Below, in pieces: positions 40,868 through 51,841 of a DNA stretch of 64,000 bases; positions within the stretch are counted from its first letter, which is position 1, and each line of letters starts with the position of its first letter. Source of the stretch: Ascoidea rubescens DSM 1968 (Eukaryota; Ascomycota; Saccharomycetes; Ascoideales; Ascoideaceae). Where the stretch lies: assembly GCF_001661345.1 (NCBI RefSeq), contig NW_017962913.1, positions 377,428 to 441,427 on the forward strand, read 5' to 3'. Made by a program: the position numbers and the translations under genes. The notes below the pieces were generated by a model. It worked only from the letters and a program-made list of their open reading frames with translations, did not search any database and was not told where the DNA came from.

Positions 40868-42505
40868 ATGGAGGTTGAGGAAATTGATAGTCCAGTGTCG
40901 CTAGCCTCTTTTAATGCTGCCTCTGTTCCTGCTAATGACATTGAGCCTGAGTTTGAGCCCTCTATTCCCGATGTGTTGCCCCATGAAAAGCTCTACACCA
41001 TTCAGATTGGTGGGAACTCCTTTAGCATAAGTGGTGCTTCACTATCTTCTGATTCTCCTTCTTACTTCACAAATTATTTTATCAAGAATCCTGACAAGAC
41101 AATACTATCAATTGACAGATCTCCCACTGTATTTGAAAAGATCTACTCTCACTTGCAGGGCTACCACATCAGCATTGAAACTCCTTTGGAATTTGTTTAT
41201 CTATTCTCAGATTCATTTTATTACAATTTACCAACTTTGAAAAAATATATCTATACTTATCCCTATTATTTTATTATTATCGGAAACAGTTCTTTTAAAT
41301 TCAATAAAAACTTAATTGACTCAAATCATTTGAAATTCGGCAACTATCCAAATTTTTTTTCAATCTCTTATAATTCAATCTTTAAGGATCCAACTATTTT
41401 AATCCAATCAAAAAATTTAATTCGACCACCACCACAAGCTCCAATCATCTTAAAGAAAAACGATGAAAACTTATTTAAAATCATTCTTAATATATTAATC
41501 AAATTCAACTTCTTCATCAATAATAACTTAAACTACAGTGTTCTACAAAATTCCGTTGACAGATTTGATAACCTCTTAAAACTAGATCTAATTAACGAAT
41601 GCAAATATTTTAGATTCTTCGGCTTGGTTCAATTATTGATTAATAACAAAATCATCAAAAACCCATTTACTTCAAATTACGAAATTATCTTGAATCTCAA
41701 TGACTTGACTTTCAAAAATTTAATTCCAAATTCCTTTGATGCAATCTTTCATTCTTTTCAGTTGCACACCTCAATTTACCTTAAATATTCTAGACCTTAT
41801 ATTGATATCAAACCAAATAAAAATAAAATCAGCTTTAATAAATCAGACCCAAATGAAATCATAAATAATAAAATTGAAAGAACGTTAATTATTCAATTAC
41901 AATCAAGCGATGTTAAACTATTCATTCTCAATAAAAATTGCTTATATCTAAATATTTCTTCGGATTTATCCATCAACTTTAAAGTTTTATTCAAAAAATT
42001 TTTAAATCCTTCAAACTCAATTACATCCTTAAATTTATTTCAAACTTTGCAGTCTCTAAATGACAACTTATCCGATAATAATATCATTAATCATAATGTC
42101 GATGATACTATTCAAAATACCACCGATAGCCCTACTAATAACGATAATAACAATAATAATATCGACGCTAAACTTAATAAACCAAATAAAATTAAGTTGC
42201 CTAATAAAACTATTATTGAAAATGACCAAAACAATCAGTTTAAATCGCTATCTTTTCCGTTAAAAATCAACAATGACTCAGTTTTAATTATAAATAATAC
42301 CGAGGCGTCCTCCAATTGGCTAGATGATATTTATACAGCTAAAAATCAAGACATTCATCCTAACAATAAATTCAAATTTTTTACTGTCGACAAACTTTTA
42401 TTCAAAGTTTTAATTCAAAATGGACGTATAGTTTTTGTTGTTCTTAAATCAAATTTAATATCTGATAAAAAAAATTACAACAAATTATTGTTAAATTATA
42501 TTTAA
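40868..42505 (+). CDS. KCTD-type BTB/POZ protein of the yeast YLR108C/YDR132C family
   Basis: The start is the ATG at 40868 (MEVEEIDSPVSL). The product is 545 residues. An acidic N-terminus precedes the BTB (T1-like) domain: YTIQIGGNSFSISGASLSSDSPSYF, LSIDRSPTVFEKIYSHLQGYHI, FVYLFSDSFYYNLPTLKKYIY. A second repeat of the fold follows (FIIIGNSSFKFNKNLI, NYPNFFSISYNSIF, then RPPPQAPI). This layout matches the fungal YLR108C/YDR132C family, whose roles are little known; KCTD-type BTB proteins often act as cullin-3 adaptors or scaffolds. The C-terminus has an Asn-rich insertion (~420-450). The C-terminal domain ends without a recognised motif. Confidence 0.85.
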   Translation: MEVEEIDSPVSLASFNAASVPANDIEPEFEPSIPDVLPHEKLYTIQIGGNSFSISGASLSSDSPSYFTNYFIKNPDKTILSIDRSPTVFEKIYSHLQGYHISIETPLEFVYLFSDSFYYNLPTLKKYIYTYPYYFIIIGNSSFKFNKNLIDSNHLKFGNYPNFFSISYNSIFKDPTILIQSKNLIRPPPQAPIILKKNDENLFKIILNILIKFNFFINNNLNYSVLQNSVDRFDNLLKLDLINECKYFRFFGLVQLLINNKIIKNPFTSNYEIILNLNDLTFKNLIPNSFDAIFHSFQLHTSIYLKYSRPYIDIKPNKNKISFNKSDPNEIINNKIERTLIIQLQSSDVKLFILNKNCLYLNISSDLSINFKVLFKKFLNPSNSITSLNLFQTLQSLNDNLSDNNIINHNVDDTIQNTTDSPTNNDNNNNNIDAKLNKPNKIKLPNKTIIENDQNNQFKSLSFPLKINNDSVLIINNTEASSNWLDDIYTAKNQDIHPNNKFKFFTVDKLLFKVLIQNGRIVFVVLKSNLISDKKNYNKLLLNYI

Positions 42506-42562
42506 TTTTCTCCCTTTTTTTATTTTGAAGAATAATCCCGCCTTCTAGATTTAAATTTATCT

Positions 42563-45500
42563 TTATAATCCAAAATAGTAATCTTTAAATATACCATAAT
42601 TACTTAGTTCATCAAAACTTATAAAGTTATAATTATCATAATTATTATGGTTCTGGTTTTGGTTTTGGTTTTGGTTTTGAATATTATATTGATTGAAGTT
42701 TTCACTGATGTTCTCATTGATATTTTGATTAAAAATTTGACGAAAGTCTTGATTGACATTAGAGCTAAAATCAGTATTGAAATTATTATTGAAATTGTTA
42801 CCAAAGTCAGTATCAAAATTAACATTAAAATTGTTATCAAGATCAGTATTTAAATCAGTATTTAAATCAATACTAAAATTATTATTAAAATTTATATCAA
42901 TATGTTCATTATTTTGATTATTTTGATTTTGATGGAAATCTTGATGATCTTGATCAAAAATTTGATTTATACTTTGAACATTTTGATTCATGTTTTGATT
43001 TATAAATTGATTTATGTTTTGATTGGTGTTTTGGTCCATGCTTTGACTAATGTTGGTATGAATAATTTCATTCATATTCTGATCAATATCCTCATTTATA
43101 TTCGCGTTTATATTTTGGTTCATAGTTTGATTAACACCTTGATTGGCACTTTGAATTGCATTTTCATTCAAATTTACATTCAGCTTTTTGTTTGAATTCA
43201 AACTATCATGTTGATTTATGTTTTGGTTCAACCCGGAAATTATAATGCTCAGATTAGGATCCTGATAGGGAGCATGAACTGCGCTTCTTACATTTTTATC
43301 AACAATGACAAAGCTTTGATCTGAAATATTATTTGATATATTGGTGTTTTGTTTTGGAATGACGTCTTTTGCTATAAAATTTTCAGGTTTTTGGCTTTTA
43401 TAATTTCGAGAATTATTGGCTTCTTTATTATTATTATTATTATTATCATTTGCTGAATTCGTTTGTTTTGGTGTATCCGGTAAAATATTTTTTATCAAGT
43501 GATCATTAAAATCTTCTGGTTTATTATTTAGAGAAATTCTATAATGTTTTAATAACAAACATAATATATAATTAAATTTTATTAAAAAACTCGGAAATGT
43601 AAATTTTTTAATGTTATCTGAAAATTTTCGAATCAATCTTTGAACAATATTGACACAATAGGTTTTAACGTCCAGATTAGCATTATTATGCATTTTGCAA
43701 AATTTTGGTTTAATATTATTAGGTAAAAAGACCCCAATTAAGTGCAATTTTAAATAGAATCCAACAGCATAAATTAATTGAGGAAAACACATAAGTGGCA
43801 ATATCATTAAACTAGTAGAATCTAACTTGAGAAATGAATGTATTATTAAAGTGGTATATCCATGACAATTTTCCAATACTTTAATAATAAATGGGCTTAT
43901 TTTTTTACGTCTTGCCAAATTTTTTAAACCAAGCTGATAACTTCTTTTTATAGTAATGACAGGATTAAGAATACAATTTTCATACAAAAATAATAAACAA
44001 ACGTAATAGGTATTTTGAAACTCAAAAGTTTGATTGTGATTAAATTCAGAGATTCGATCGATTTTTTTTAGAAAATGCATTAAAATTTCTTTATTTTTGC
44101 TAATGTTATTCAGAAAAGTATTATTATATGAGGTTGTCAATTCAGATTTCCGTGTTAAATAATAATCGTAATCATCGATATCAATATCAATATCAACATT
44201 GCAATGTATTCCCTTAGCTCGACTAGTTGAGTCATTGTAATTTTTATTAGGATATAATTTGAAAAGACAAAGTTCAACTAAATGAACAATTGAACATAAG
44301 GAACCCAAATTAATATTTAAATCTTCAGATGAATTCTGTAAGAATTGGCAAGTTTGATTTATATAATTTGACCAAGACAATAAATTGGGTCTTTGAGAAA
44401 ACATTGAATAACTAAATGAATATATATAAGCGTGGACTAAAATTTTTCTGCATTCATCAGTTTCTACTTGGTTCAATATTACCATTGTTTTCAAATAATT
44501 TGAACAATTGTGTAAATGTAATTTAGGTCCAACATTTTTATCTTTATCCAAACCTAAATCTAATACCATTGAGTTTAATAAATTTAAAAAGAAATGAGTT
44601 TTCACTCGAGAATATAAATCAGAGTCATTGAACCAGTTTACTGTTAAAAGTAAAGATTTTAATAATTCAAGTGTCTTTCGACCTTTGGATAGAACTTCTT
44701 GAGTTATATGAGAATAATGGTATAACTGAATTAAAAATTGTTTTTCAATGATAGGTTTATTTAAATTGATGGATTTTTTGTTTTTTTGAAACCTTCTATT
44801 TAAAATTAGTTTTGAAGTTATTGACATGATGGTTAGGAAAAGTATTGGATAATGTTCTCTAAATTCCTTTATTGTAATTTGTGGTATGGAAATTATAGAA
44901 TTTGAATGTGATAAGTGATTTTTAGAGTTGACATTCTTGAAATAATCCAATCTTGCTATAGCTTCATCCAATGATATAATATTTGATGATACCAAGTCGT
45001 TTTTAATTGTTAGATCATTCACAAGAATAAAGGGGTTTTCACTGAATTTATACCTATTTGATAAGCCATTAAATTCATCCAAAATTTCGTGATTCCTATG
45101 ATAGTACAGATCAATTTTATTGGAAGTTGAACCAGAAAGTTGAAAGTCCAGAGCCATTGTTGAATTTTCATTAATTAAAGTATCAGTTTCATGAAGAAAG
45201 TCCATTGTAATTGTTTTTTTTTGAAAAATATCAGACACAATATTGAGCTGATTTAATTGAGCATTTAAAGGTTGGTTTTGTAGCTGATTTTGAAATGATG
45301 TTTCTGCCGGAACTTGCAGTTTTTCTTTAAAAACTTGAGCATCTTTTGTTTCAAAGTGAGTATTACTAGATAGTAGAGGAGATTTGGAAGAATTAAAGGA
45401 TGCCGGTGATGCTGAAAATGTTGTTGAATTTAAACAGGATGAAAGTTTATCTTGATCAGTAAAGATGATATTTTCAAATTTTTTAAATTTTTTTTGGAAT

Positions 45501-45853
45501 CTTTTTCTTTTTGAAAAATCTATTTTGCAGTGTTTTTTTAGTTCTTTGCATTTTTTGCAATCTCCAAATGGTTGATCTTTATCAACTGGGACACATTTAA
45601 TCTTTAATTTTTTGCATCTTTCACAAGCAAAGGGGTTTCTTGAACTTGATCCAACAGAGAAGGATACTTTGTTTGCCTGACTATTTGTAAATCGCTTTGT
45701 TATTCTGTTGTTTTCGAGATTAATTTTTATTGAATTGTTGTGATCTTGGTCCTTATTAGAAGGTATGTTAGTTATTCTGGAGGAGGTTGAGGTAGAGACG
45801 GAAGCAGAAGAGGAAGAAGAGGATGAGGAAGGTAATTTATAACTTAGAAACAT
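42563..45853 (-). CDS. Zn2Cys6 fungal transcription factor
   Basis: The frame is 1096 codons from an ATG. The binuclear zinc cluster is at residues 77-109: Cys77, 80, 87, 99, 102 and 109, with spacing CX2CX6CX11CX2CX6C. A basic linker SKRKRFQKKFKKF follows. The middle (~330-800) is a helical regulatory domain of the fungal TF middle-homology type (for example KNVGPKLHLHNCSNYLKTMVILNQVETDECRK in two pieces). The C-terminal ~250 residues are Asn/Gln repeats (NQNINQFINQNMNQN), then NFNTDFG units, and they end in a short acidic/aromatic motif (FKDYYFGL) that could be an activation segment. I cannot assign an orthologue or target pathway. Confidence 0.85.
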   Translation of the reverse strand: MFLSYKLPSSSSSSSSASVSTSTSSRITNIPSNKDQDHNNSIKINLENNRITKRFTNSQANKVSFSVGSSSRNPFACERCKKLKIKCVPVDKDQPFGDCKKCKELKKHCKIDFSKRKRFQKKFKKFENIIFTDQDKLSSCLNSTTFSASPASFNSSKSPLLSSNTHFETKDAQVFKEKLQVPAETSFQNQLQNQPLNAQLNQLNIVSDIFQKKTITMDFLHETDTLINENSTMALDFQLSGSTSNKIDLYYHRNHEILDEFNGLSNRYKFSENPFILVNDLTIKNDLVSSNIISLDEAIARLDYFKNVNSKNHLSHSNSIISIPQITIKEFREHYPILFLTIMSITSKLILNRRFQKNKKSINLNKPIIEKQFLIQLYHYSHITQEVLSKGRKTLELLKSLLLTVNWFNDSDLYSRVKTHFFLNLLNSMVLDLGLDKDKNVGPKLHLHNCSNYLKTMVILNQVETDECRKILVHAYIYSFSYSMFSQRPNLLSWSNYINQTCQFLQNSSEDLNINLGSLCSIVHLVELCLFKLYPNKNYNDSTSRAKGIHCNVDIDIDIDDYDYYLTRKSELTTSYNNTFLNNISKNKEILMHFLKKIDRISEFNHNQTFEFQNTYYVCLLFLYENCILNPVITIKRSYQLGLKNLARRKKISPFIIKVLENCHGYTTLIIHSFLKLDSTSLMILPLMCFPQLIYAVGFYLKLHLIGVFLPNNIKPKFCKMHNNANLDVKTYCVNIVQRLIRKFSDNIKKFTFPSFLIKFNYILCLLLKHYRISLNNKPEDFNDHLIKNILPDTPKQTNSANDNNNNNNKEANNSRNYKSQKPENFIAKDVIPKQNTNISNNISDQSFVIVDKNVRSAVHAPYQDPNLSIIISGLNQNINQHDSLNSNKKLNVNLNENAIQSANQGVNQTMNQNINANINEDIDQNMNEIIHTNISQSMDQNTNQNINQFINQNMNQNVQSINQIFDQDHQDFHQNQNNQNNEHIDINFNNNFSIDLNTDLNTDLDNNFNVNFDTDFGNNFNNNFNTDFSSNVNQDFRQIFNQNINENISENFNQYNIQNQNQNQNQNHNNYDNYNFISFDELSNYGIFKDYYFGL

Positions 45854-46140
45854 CTTTCATATGATTTTAAGTTCATAGGCATGGATACTGCTATTATTAT
45901 TATTTTTGTTAATATTAGTGTGATTGTAGGGAGTGATAAAGCAGTAATTTGACAGATTGGAAATTTGGCAAATGCCCTCATTAGTAAGTTTATATACACT
46001 CAAACTTTAAGCAAACGATGCCTGATTGGGCGGGAAGAAGGTTATGTGATGATGGTGGTATTGAGATCGAATTGTACTGATTACGAGTACATATTAATAT
46101 ATATTAATAAATATGCTAATAAACGCTTTACTTATTTCAA

Positions 46141-47516
46141 TTAAAAGTCATCGCCCTTCGAGACAATCTCTTTACGAGTGGGATGAATTATAATGGTATG
46201 CTCAAATTGAGCAGTATATGAACCCTTTGTGTCAACTAAAGGCAAATAATCACGAACATAACCAGATTGAACCAAGTTTCTTAAGGCTAATAAATATTTT
46301 TGTTCACCAGTTCTATCAAGGTATCTTCTGCAAAATGGCAAAGTGCCAAAGTGAGAATCAATCGTACTCAACAATTCTTTTGCTTTGTTTAATTTTAAAG
46401 TTGGAGGATAGCCATTTGATATTTCAGAATCCGGGATTCTTGAATAATGGGAACATTCACCCTGACTGATAACGTAGCCTCTACCGGTTGAACCAAAGGT
46501 TTCAATGGCAAAGACTTCGTTTTCTTCCATTTTGGTATTGTCGCCATTTTTAACAATTGGAACAGTTTTACCACCATGAATTTGGAAGGGAGCAATATTA
46601 TGACCATTTAAGTTTCTAATACATTTGATTGGATAAACCCTGTTATCTAATTCAATTTCATAACTTTCCATAACCTCCTGAACAGCTTCACCGATGTCAG
46701 TTAATCTTACATCAACTCCTGCTTCTTTAATACCAGTATAAGTGGCTTCTCTTACAGCAGTTAATAAAGGATCATATTTAGGATTGAAAGTATGAGTGAA
46801 AGCACAATCGACTATATTGCCATTGACATGAACACCTATATCAACTTTCATAACATCATCTTCATGTAAGATAGTTTTATCACCAGCGTTTGGTGTATAG
46901 TGAGCAGCAACATGATTTAATGAAAGACCAGTAGGGAAACCCATACCAGTGATTTTTTCATTAAGTTTGTCACCACCAGAAAATGTTCTAACAGCATTTT
47001 CAATAGTATCTGCGATTTCGATCATTGTCATTCCTGGTTTGATTAAATTTCTAGCCAATTTTCTTGATCTTCGATGAATCTCAGCGCCTTTTCTGAGATC
47101 GTTCCACTTATTGAAATTGATTAGATCTAATTGTTTTTTTTCTTGATTAGTTGAACGCTTTAAATTATCATCAAGCTCAAGATCTTGTTTATAATCTGAC
47201 CATTCACCTTCGGGGTAAATCTCGTTGGGATAGTATTGAGTGATAATGGTGATATTCTTCTTTTTTGAGTGTTTCTTCTTCTTCTTTTTCTTTTTCTTCT
47301 TTTCACCTTCCTCCGGAGCAACATTCTGGCTCGGTTCGTTCTCTAGTTGATCCTTTGGTTGATCATCTTTTTTCTTCTCTACTACATCCACAGTGTTAGT
47401 AATCGCTTGCACAAAACACCAAACAAACTAGCTTGCAACATACACTTGACAGCAGCAATGCCCTCAGACAACAGCTCTGGCGATGGAGCAATAGATTCTT
47501 TCTCAACTTGCAACAT
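46141..47516 (-). CDS. MAP2: Methionine aminopeptidase 2 (spliced: 46141-47381, 47444-47516)
   Basis: The main frame has no ATG before the catalytic core, so a first exon is needed. An ATG at 47516 opens 73 nt ([19 protein letters not shown]). Donor GTATGT at 47443 starts a 62-bp intron with a TTACTAAC branch and acceptor GTAG at 47382-47383. The joined product is 437 residues. It has the polylysine N-terminal block typical of MAP2. The catalytic core follows with [10 protein letters not shown], metal ligands in VDIG and [27 protein letters not shown] and AQFEHTI, and ends VSKGDDF. Map2 removes initiator Met from nascent chains and is the fumagillin target in other eukaryotes. Confidence 0.95.
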
Positions 47517-47862
47517 TGTATTTATTGTCTCTTCTCAAATGAAGCAGGAGCACCAAAAATCCAATAAGAAAAAAACGCAGACGAAAAACTCCCTCTCTAA
47601 TTACGTAATACGTCTGCAGCTTTTCGGCATCTGCCAATGCTATAAATATGCTTGTTGATGTAATAGTGCATGCTGTAACATTTGATCCAAACTTGTGATT
47701 TTCGTTTTTTGGGGCAAAGTGCGTCGTGAACGGCGTGACAAAATGCGTGCGTTTCACGTGCTTTTTTTTTTTCTTTTCCTCATTTCTAATCACTGAGTGT
47801 TTCTTCTTCTCTCGTTATTCTTTCCACCACTATCCTTCACTCTTCTTTATAAGCTCACTAAA
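47517..47862. promoter_or_regulatory. Divergent spacer MAP2 / Asn-rich gene with a CACGTG box
   Basis: This 346-bp spacer carries CACGTG at 47755-47760, in TTTCACGTGC, ~100 bp before the ATG at 47863. A T-run and a pyrimidine leader follow. Confidence 0.4.
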
Positions 47863-48993
47863 ATGGTCTTGGATATTAGCTCTATTCGTTCTTCTTCTTC
47901 CTCCTCTGTTTCTCCCATCAACTTTTTGCCTTCTCTTTACAACTCCAAGAAACTTGTTCTTTCACCTGCCACCCAAAACATACTTAAAACAAACGATAGT
48001 CACACCAAATTCATCAGCAACAACAACATTAATAATATATCCAATAATCATAATAAAAATGATTTAAAGTTATCTGATTTTCAAATAGCTAAAGCTATCA
48101 GATTGAAGTTGGATAGTTACAAGTCCTTTGATTTAGAAGACGATTTAGAATATTGTCCTATTTTATCGTTTTATCCCCCACATTTTAATCCCATTAACAC
48201 CATCGATATTACTAATTCTACTAATGTTTCTAACACCACCACTAAAAATCCTAATACTCTAAAGGGTAGCAATAACGACAATATCATGGGTAACAACTCG
48301 AGAGTTGTTTCTTCAGAATTTTCTTTATCTTCTCAATTTCCATCTGACTCATCTAACTCATCTAACTCATCCAGTTCATCTAATTCATCTTCTCCAACTA
48401 GATCTCTTTATAATACAATTGATTACAACTCAACCTCATTTAATACCAATCAAACTCAAAATTACACTTATACCAATCAAAATTCATCAAGTTATATTTG
48501 TAAAAATGATTTTATTACTAACAATAATAACAACAATAATAATTCTCCTTCTTTTAATTCTTCAAATAAAATTCAATCTCAATCACCTTCTTTTAATCCA
48601 TCTAATAATAACAATATTAACAATAATAATATATCTCCTATTAACAAATTCAACTATTTAAATAGTTCTAATAGATATTCTCCAAAATTATCTGTACCAA
48701 GTTATAATAATAACAATAATAGTAATAATAATAACTATAATATTAACACTAATTATAACAACAATAACAATTATAGATCTTCAAATAGATATTCAAATTA
48801 TAATTATTCATCTAACGATTATAACCATAGATATTCTAATTCTAATTCTAATAATTATAATAATCATATTAATCATAACACTCATAACACTCATAATAAC
48901 TACAGCAATTATAATAATAGATATTCCTATAATGTCAATTCGGCTTCCATTGCAAGAAGAAAACTTGATGAAATCACTTACAATTCTCGTTAA
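47863..48993 (+). CDS. Asn/Ser-rich protein of unknown function
   Basis: I start at the ATG at 47863 (MVLDISSIRSSSSS). The upstream open part, from 47797, is a Phe/Leu-rich leader translation. The product is 376 residues. The N-terminal ~110 residues carry the only complex sequence: NFLPSLYNSKKLVLSPATQ, then DFQIAKAIRLKLDSYKSFDL with EDDLEYCPILSFYPPHFNP. This block looks conserved and may be a docking domain. The rest is Ser/Asn repeats with many NNYSNY and NSNNYNNH units, ending ASIARRKLDEITYNSR. No family is recognised. The Tyr/Asn-rich tail is of the prion-like type that phase-separates in other yeast RNA regulators (inference). Confidence 0.7.
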   Translation: MVLDISSIRSSSSSSVSPINFLPSLYNSKKLVLSPATQNILKTNDSHTKFISNNNINNISNNHNKNDLKLSDFQIAKAIRLKLDSYKSFDLEDDLEYCPILSFYPPHFNPINTIDITNSTNVSNTTTKNPNTLKGSNNDNIMGNNSRVVSSEFSLSSQFPSDSSNSSNSSSSSNSSSPTRSLYNTIDYNSTSFNTNQTQNYTYTNQNSSSYICKNDFITNNNNNNNNSPSFNSSNKIQSQSPSFNPSNNNNINNNNISPINKFNYLNSSNRYSPKLSVPSYNNNNNSNNNNYNINTNYNNNNNYRSSNRYSNYNYSSNDYNHRYSNSNSNNYNNHINHNTHNTHNNYSNYNNRYSYNVNSASIARRKLDEITYNSR

Positions 48994-49868
48994 TTTATTA
49001 TTTATCATAATATATTTTTTTTTAATTACTATTGTCTTTTTACTGTCTTTCTATTTTCTTTTGTCATGTCTATTGCATTCAAAAATTATCCTAAAATTCC
49101 CTAAAATTACACTAAAATTTTCTAAAATTACAATGTTTTTTTTATGTTTTCCTGTATGTTTTTGTTTCCTATTTACTTCTTCAAAAAATTCCTTTTATTT
49201 TATTTGTTTCCTTTTTGGTTTCTTTGTTTAATTCCTTGTTCAGATTTGTTTTTCTTTAGTTTTTCAAATAATAATACTTAAAATCTTCATCCCTGTTTTT
49301 TTACTTTTCTTTTTAATTTATTTTTTAATATTCCTATTTAATTATTAATTATCAATTATCAATAATCAACTATATTTATGTTTATCTAAAATTATTTATG
49401 TTTATTTACAACTATTTATATTTATATTTCTACCTTTATCTATATTTTTCACTTATGTTTTACTGATATCACACAAATATGTCTTGTCTATGTTTTTGTT
49501 TCTTTTTGGTTTACTTTATAAAAATGATTATTCTAGTATTTCATTAACTTTATTTAATCCCTTATTAATCTTTATTAGTATTTATTCGTCTTTATTAACC
49601 CTACTATATATACATCTATTGTTTTCCAATTTACTCCATTCACTCTTTCTTTTGTTAATTTTGTCCTTTTCATCCCTTTCTCTTTCTTCTTTTCCTTCTC
49701 TTTCATCTCTACTATAATAAATATTTTCCACTCCCACAAAAACGGCTTCACTCGAATCACCTGCGTCCGATTTTTCAAAAAAAATTTTAAATCTGCCCTT
49801 TTTCAACTTGAAAAATTTCAGCCCGAAGACACAATCTTGAGATTATTGAGCAGTTTTGATAGCTGAAA
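48994..49868. other. 875-bp intergenic region with a possible RRPE near RPA43
   Basis: AT-rich, T-rich 3' flank. Near the RPA43 start, TGAAAAATTT at 49809-49818 resembles the RRPE (TGAAAAATTTT) found in yeast ribosome-biogenesis promoters. I saw no PAC element. Confidence 0.4.
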
Positions 49869-51038
49869 ATGAGTGTTGTTAAAACAGTTGAAAAGAGAGT
49901 AATAGATAATGAAACAACTGGAAAGAGCGCATTTTTTTTGAAAAAAAAAAAAGTTTGTTCTCCTTTAGTTCGTTCCAAAAATAAAATTGGTTCCAATGGA
50001 TTATCTCAATGCTTTAAAAATGTCACTACAAGATTATATCTTTCAATAGCTCCATGTTATGTCAATGACCCAATTAACGCAATTAAGGTGCAGCATTTAG
50101 ATCCTTTAATAATGACATTCTATAACCCTCTTGGTGGTGTGATATTGTCATATTCCAATCTAAGAGTATCAAATTCAATGTTTGACGAATTTGCTAGTGT
50201 TACAGAATTAAACAATGATAGTTCAGATGACGATATTGATGATAAACAAAAAATTAAAGAGAATTCAGTTATTACTAAAATACCCAAAAAAAAAATATGT
50301 TTGGCCAAAATCCAATTCGATACGCCTTTTGCATTTTTATGGGTTTCTGTTGATTTCTTAATTTGGAAACCAGAAATCAATGATAAGATTCAAGGATGGT
50401 GTTATATGCAAACACCATCTCATATTGGGTTATTGATCCATGATATATTTAATGCAACAATTAAAAGAAACTCTATTCCTTCAAATTGGCAATTTATTTC
50501 AAACCAGATCGATGAAATTGATCCAAATGATGATTCAACTACACATTCTTTGGGTCATTGGCTAGATTCTGAAGGAAATAAAATTGATGCAAAATTGGAT
50601 TTTTTTGTAAAATCAATTCACAGTGCAGGAAGAGCAATTAGTATTGAAGGGTTATTAATTGATTCAAACAATGAAATAAACTTTTTTTCAAATAACAGTA
50701 GTAATAATGCTTCTACTGTCACTAGTCATCAGACTAATAGTGATAATAATAGTATTAGTAATAGTAATAGTAATTCCAACATTAATACTAATACCAATAC
50801 CAATACCAATAGTAATAATGGTAGTGGACAACATAAAAGATTTGATGAGGAAGACTTGGTAATTGATAAAGATATGTTAGATGTGATAAATACTACATCG
50901 TCTAAAGCTATTTTAGAAGCTAATAATGCTTCAATTTTATCCAAATATGATAATAATAGTGAAAATGATGAAGATGATGAAGATAACAAAATAGTAAATC
51001 AATCAGACAACTCTGATATTGATTCTGATTCTGATTAA
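49869..51038 (+). CDS. RPA43: RNA polymerase I subunit Rpa43
   Basis: The frame is 389 codons from an ATG. Family blocks are clear: RLYLSIAPCYVNDPINAIKVQHLDPLIM, YNPLGGVILSYSNLRV, DTPFAFLWVSVDFLIWKP, QGWCYMQTPSHIGLLIHDIFNATIKRNSIPSNW, then SLGHWLDSEGNKIDAKLDFFVKSIHSAGRAISIEG. Rpa43 with Rpa14 forms the Pol I stalk and binds Rrn3 for rDNA initiation. An acidic/Lys insertion (NDSSDDDIDDKQKIKE) separates the N-terminal tip domain from the OB domain. The C-terminus is Ser/Asn-rich then acidic, ending DSDSD as in S. cerevisiae. Confidence 0.94.
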   Translation: MSVVKTVEKRVIDNETTGKSAFFLKKKKVCSPLVRSKNKIGSNGLSQCFKNVTTRLYLSIAPCYVNDPINAIKVQHLDPLIMTFYNPLGGVILSYSNLRVSNSMFDEFASVTELNNDSSDDDIDDKQKIKENSVITKIPKKKICLAKIQFDTPFAFLWVSVDFLIWKPEINDKIQGWCYMQTPSHIGLLIHDIFNATIKRNSIPSNWQFISNQIDEIDPNDDSTTHSLGHWLDSEGNKIDAKLDFFVKSIHSAGRAISIEGLLIDSNNEINFFSNNSSNNASTVTSHQTNSDNNSISNSNSNSNINTNTNTNTNSNNGSGQHKRFDEEDLVIDKDMLDVINTTSSKAILEANNASILSKYDNNSENDEDDEDNKIVNQSDNSDIDSDSD

Positions 51039-51841
51039 ATTAAACCAGCTATCGGCTGAATATAAACATTGAAATCACATTCTTATAATTTTAATTATAT
51101 TTTCATTTAAATTCACACCTCACATTTCACGTTTCATAATTTGCGTTTCATAGTTCACACTTCACATTTAAAGTAAAAAATAACAATATTTTTTTGACAT
51201 TATGAGCCAAATATGAAGTTGAATATTGAGAAAAGGATTTGAATATTGTAAATTCCAATTGGCAAGGAGAATTGTTTTAGAAAGTGAAAAATTTTCTCAT
51301 TGATTTCAACTTTTTGGCGCATTTATTTTATTATTTTATTTATTATTTATTATTTATTATTTATTATTTATTATTTATTATTAATTTTTATTTTTTCTTT
51401 CTTTTTAATTGTATTAACATCTGTATGGTTAGTTATAAAATGTAATTATTATGAAACTCAATCTGTACTGAACTTATAAAAACAATTTATCATGAGACAA
51501 GTTGAATTAGTGTAGTTATGAGATTATATAATTATCTGTTTATCTTGTTTTATGCTTAATTTTTTTAGAGGTGTTTTTATTTTTAAATAATTTTTTATCA
51601 TGATATGATAATAAGATGATATGATTTTGTTATTTAACTTGTGATAAAGCGATAAGTTGATGAGTAAAGAATTTGCAAGAAAAAGAATTGTGAAGTGGTC
51701 TCATAATAAAATTATTATTTAGTATGATCTTATATAGATATATATTAAGTGTATATAATTCAGTAGACTTGTTTATATATAGATGACAACTTTTCGTCAT
51801 CTTTTTTCTTTGTTTTTTTATTTACACAAGTAGTACAATTT
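51039..51841. other. 803-bp intergenic region with a heptamer microsatellite
   Basis: AT-rich, with the TTTATTA array annotated separately and no gene seen. Confidence 0.45.
51338..51383. repeat. Microsatellite, 7-bp unit TTTATTA, ~6 copies
   Basis: TTTATTA units repeat with 7-bp period and end in TTATTAATTTT. Confidence 0.75.
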
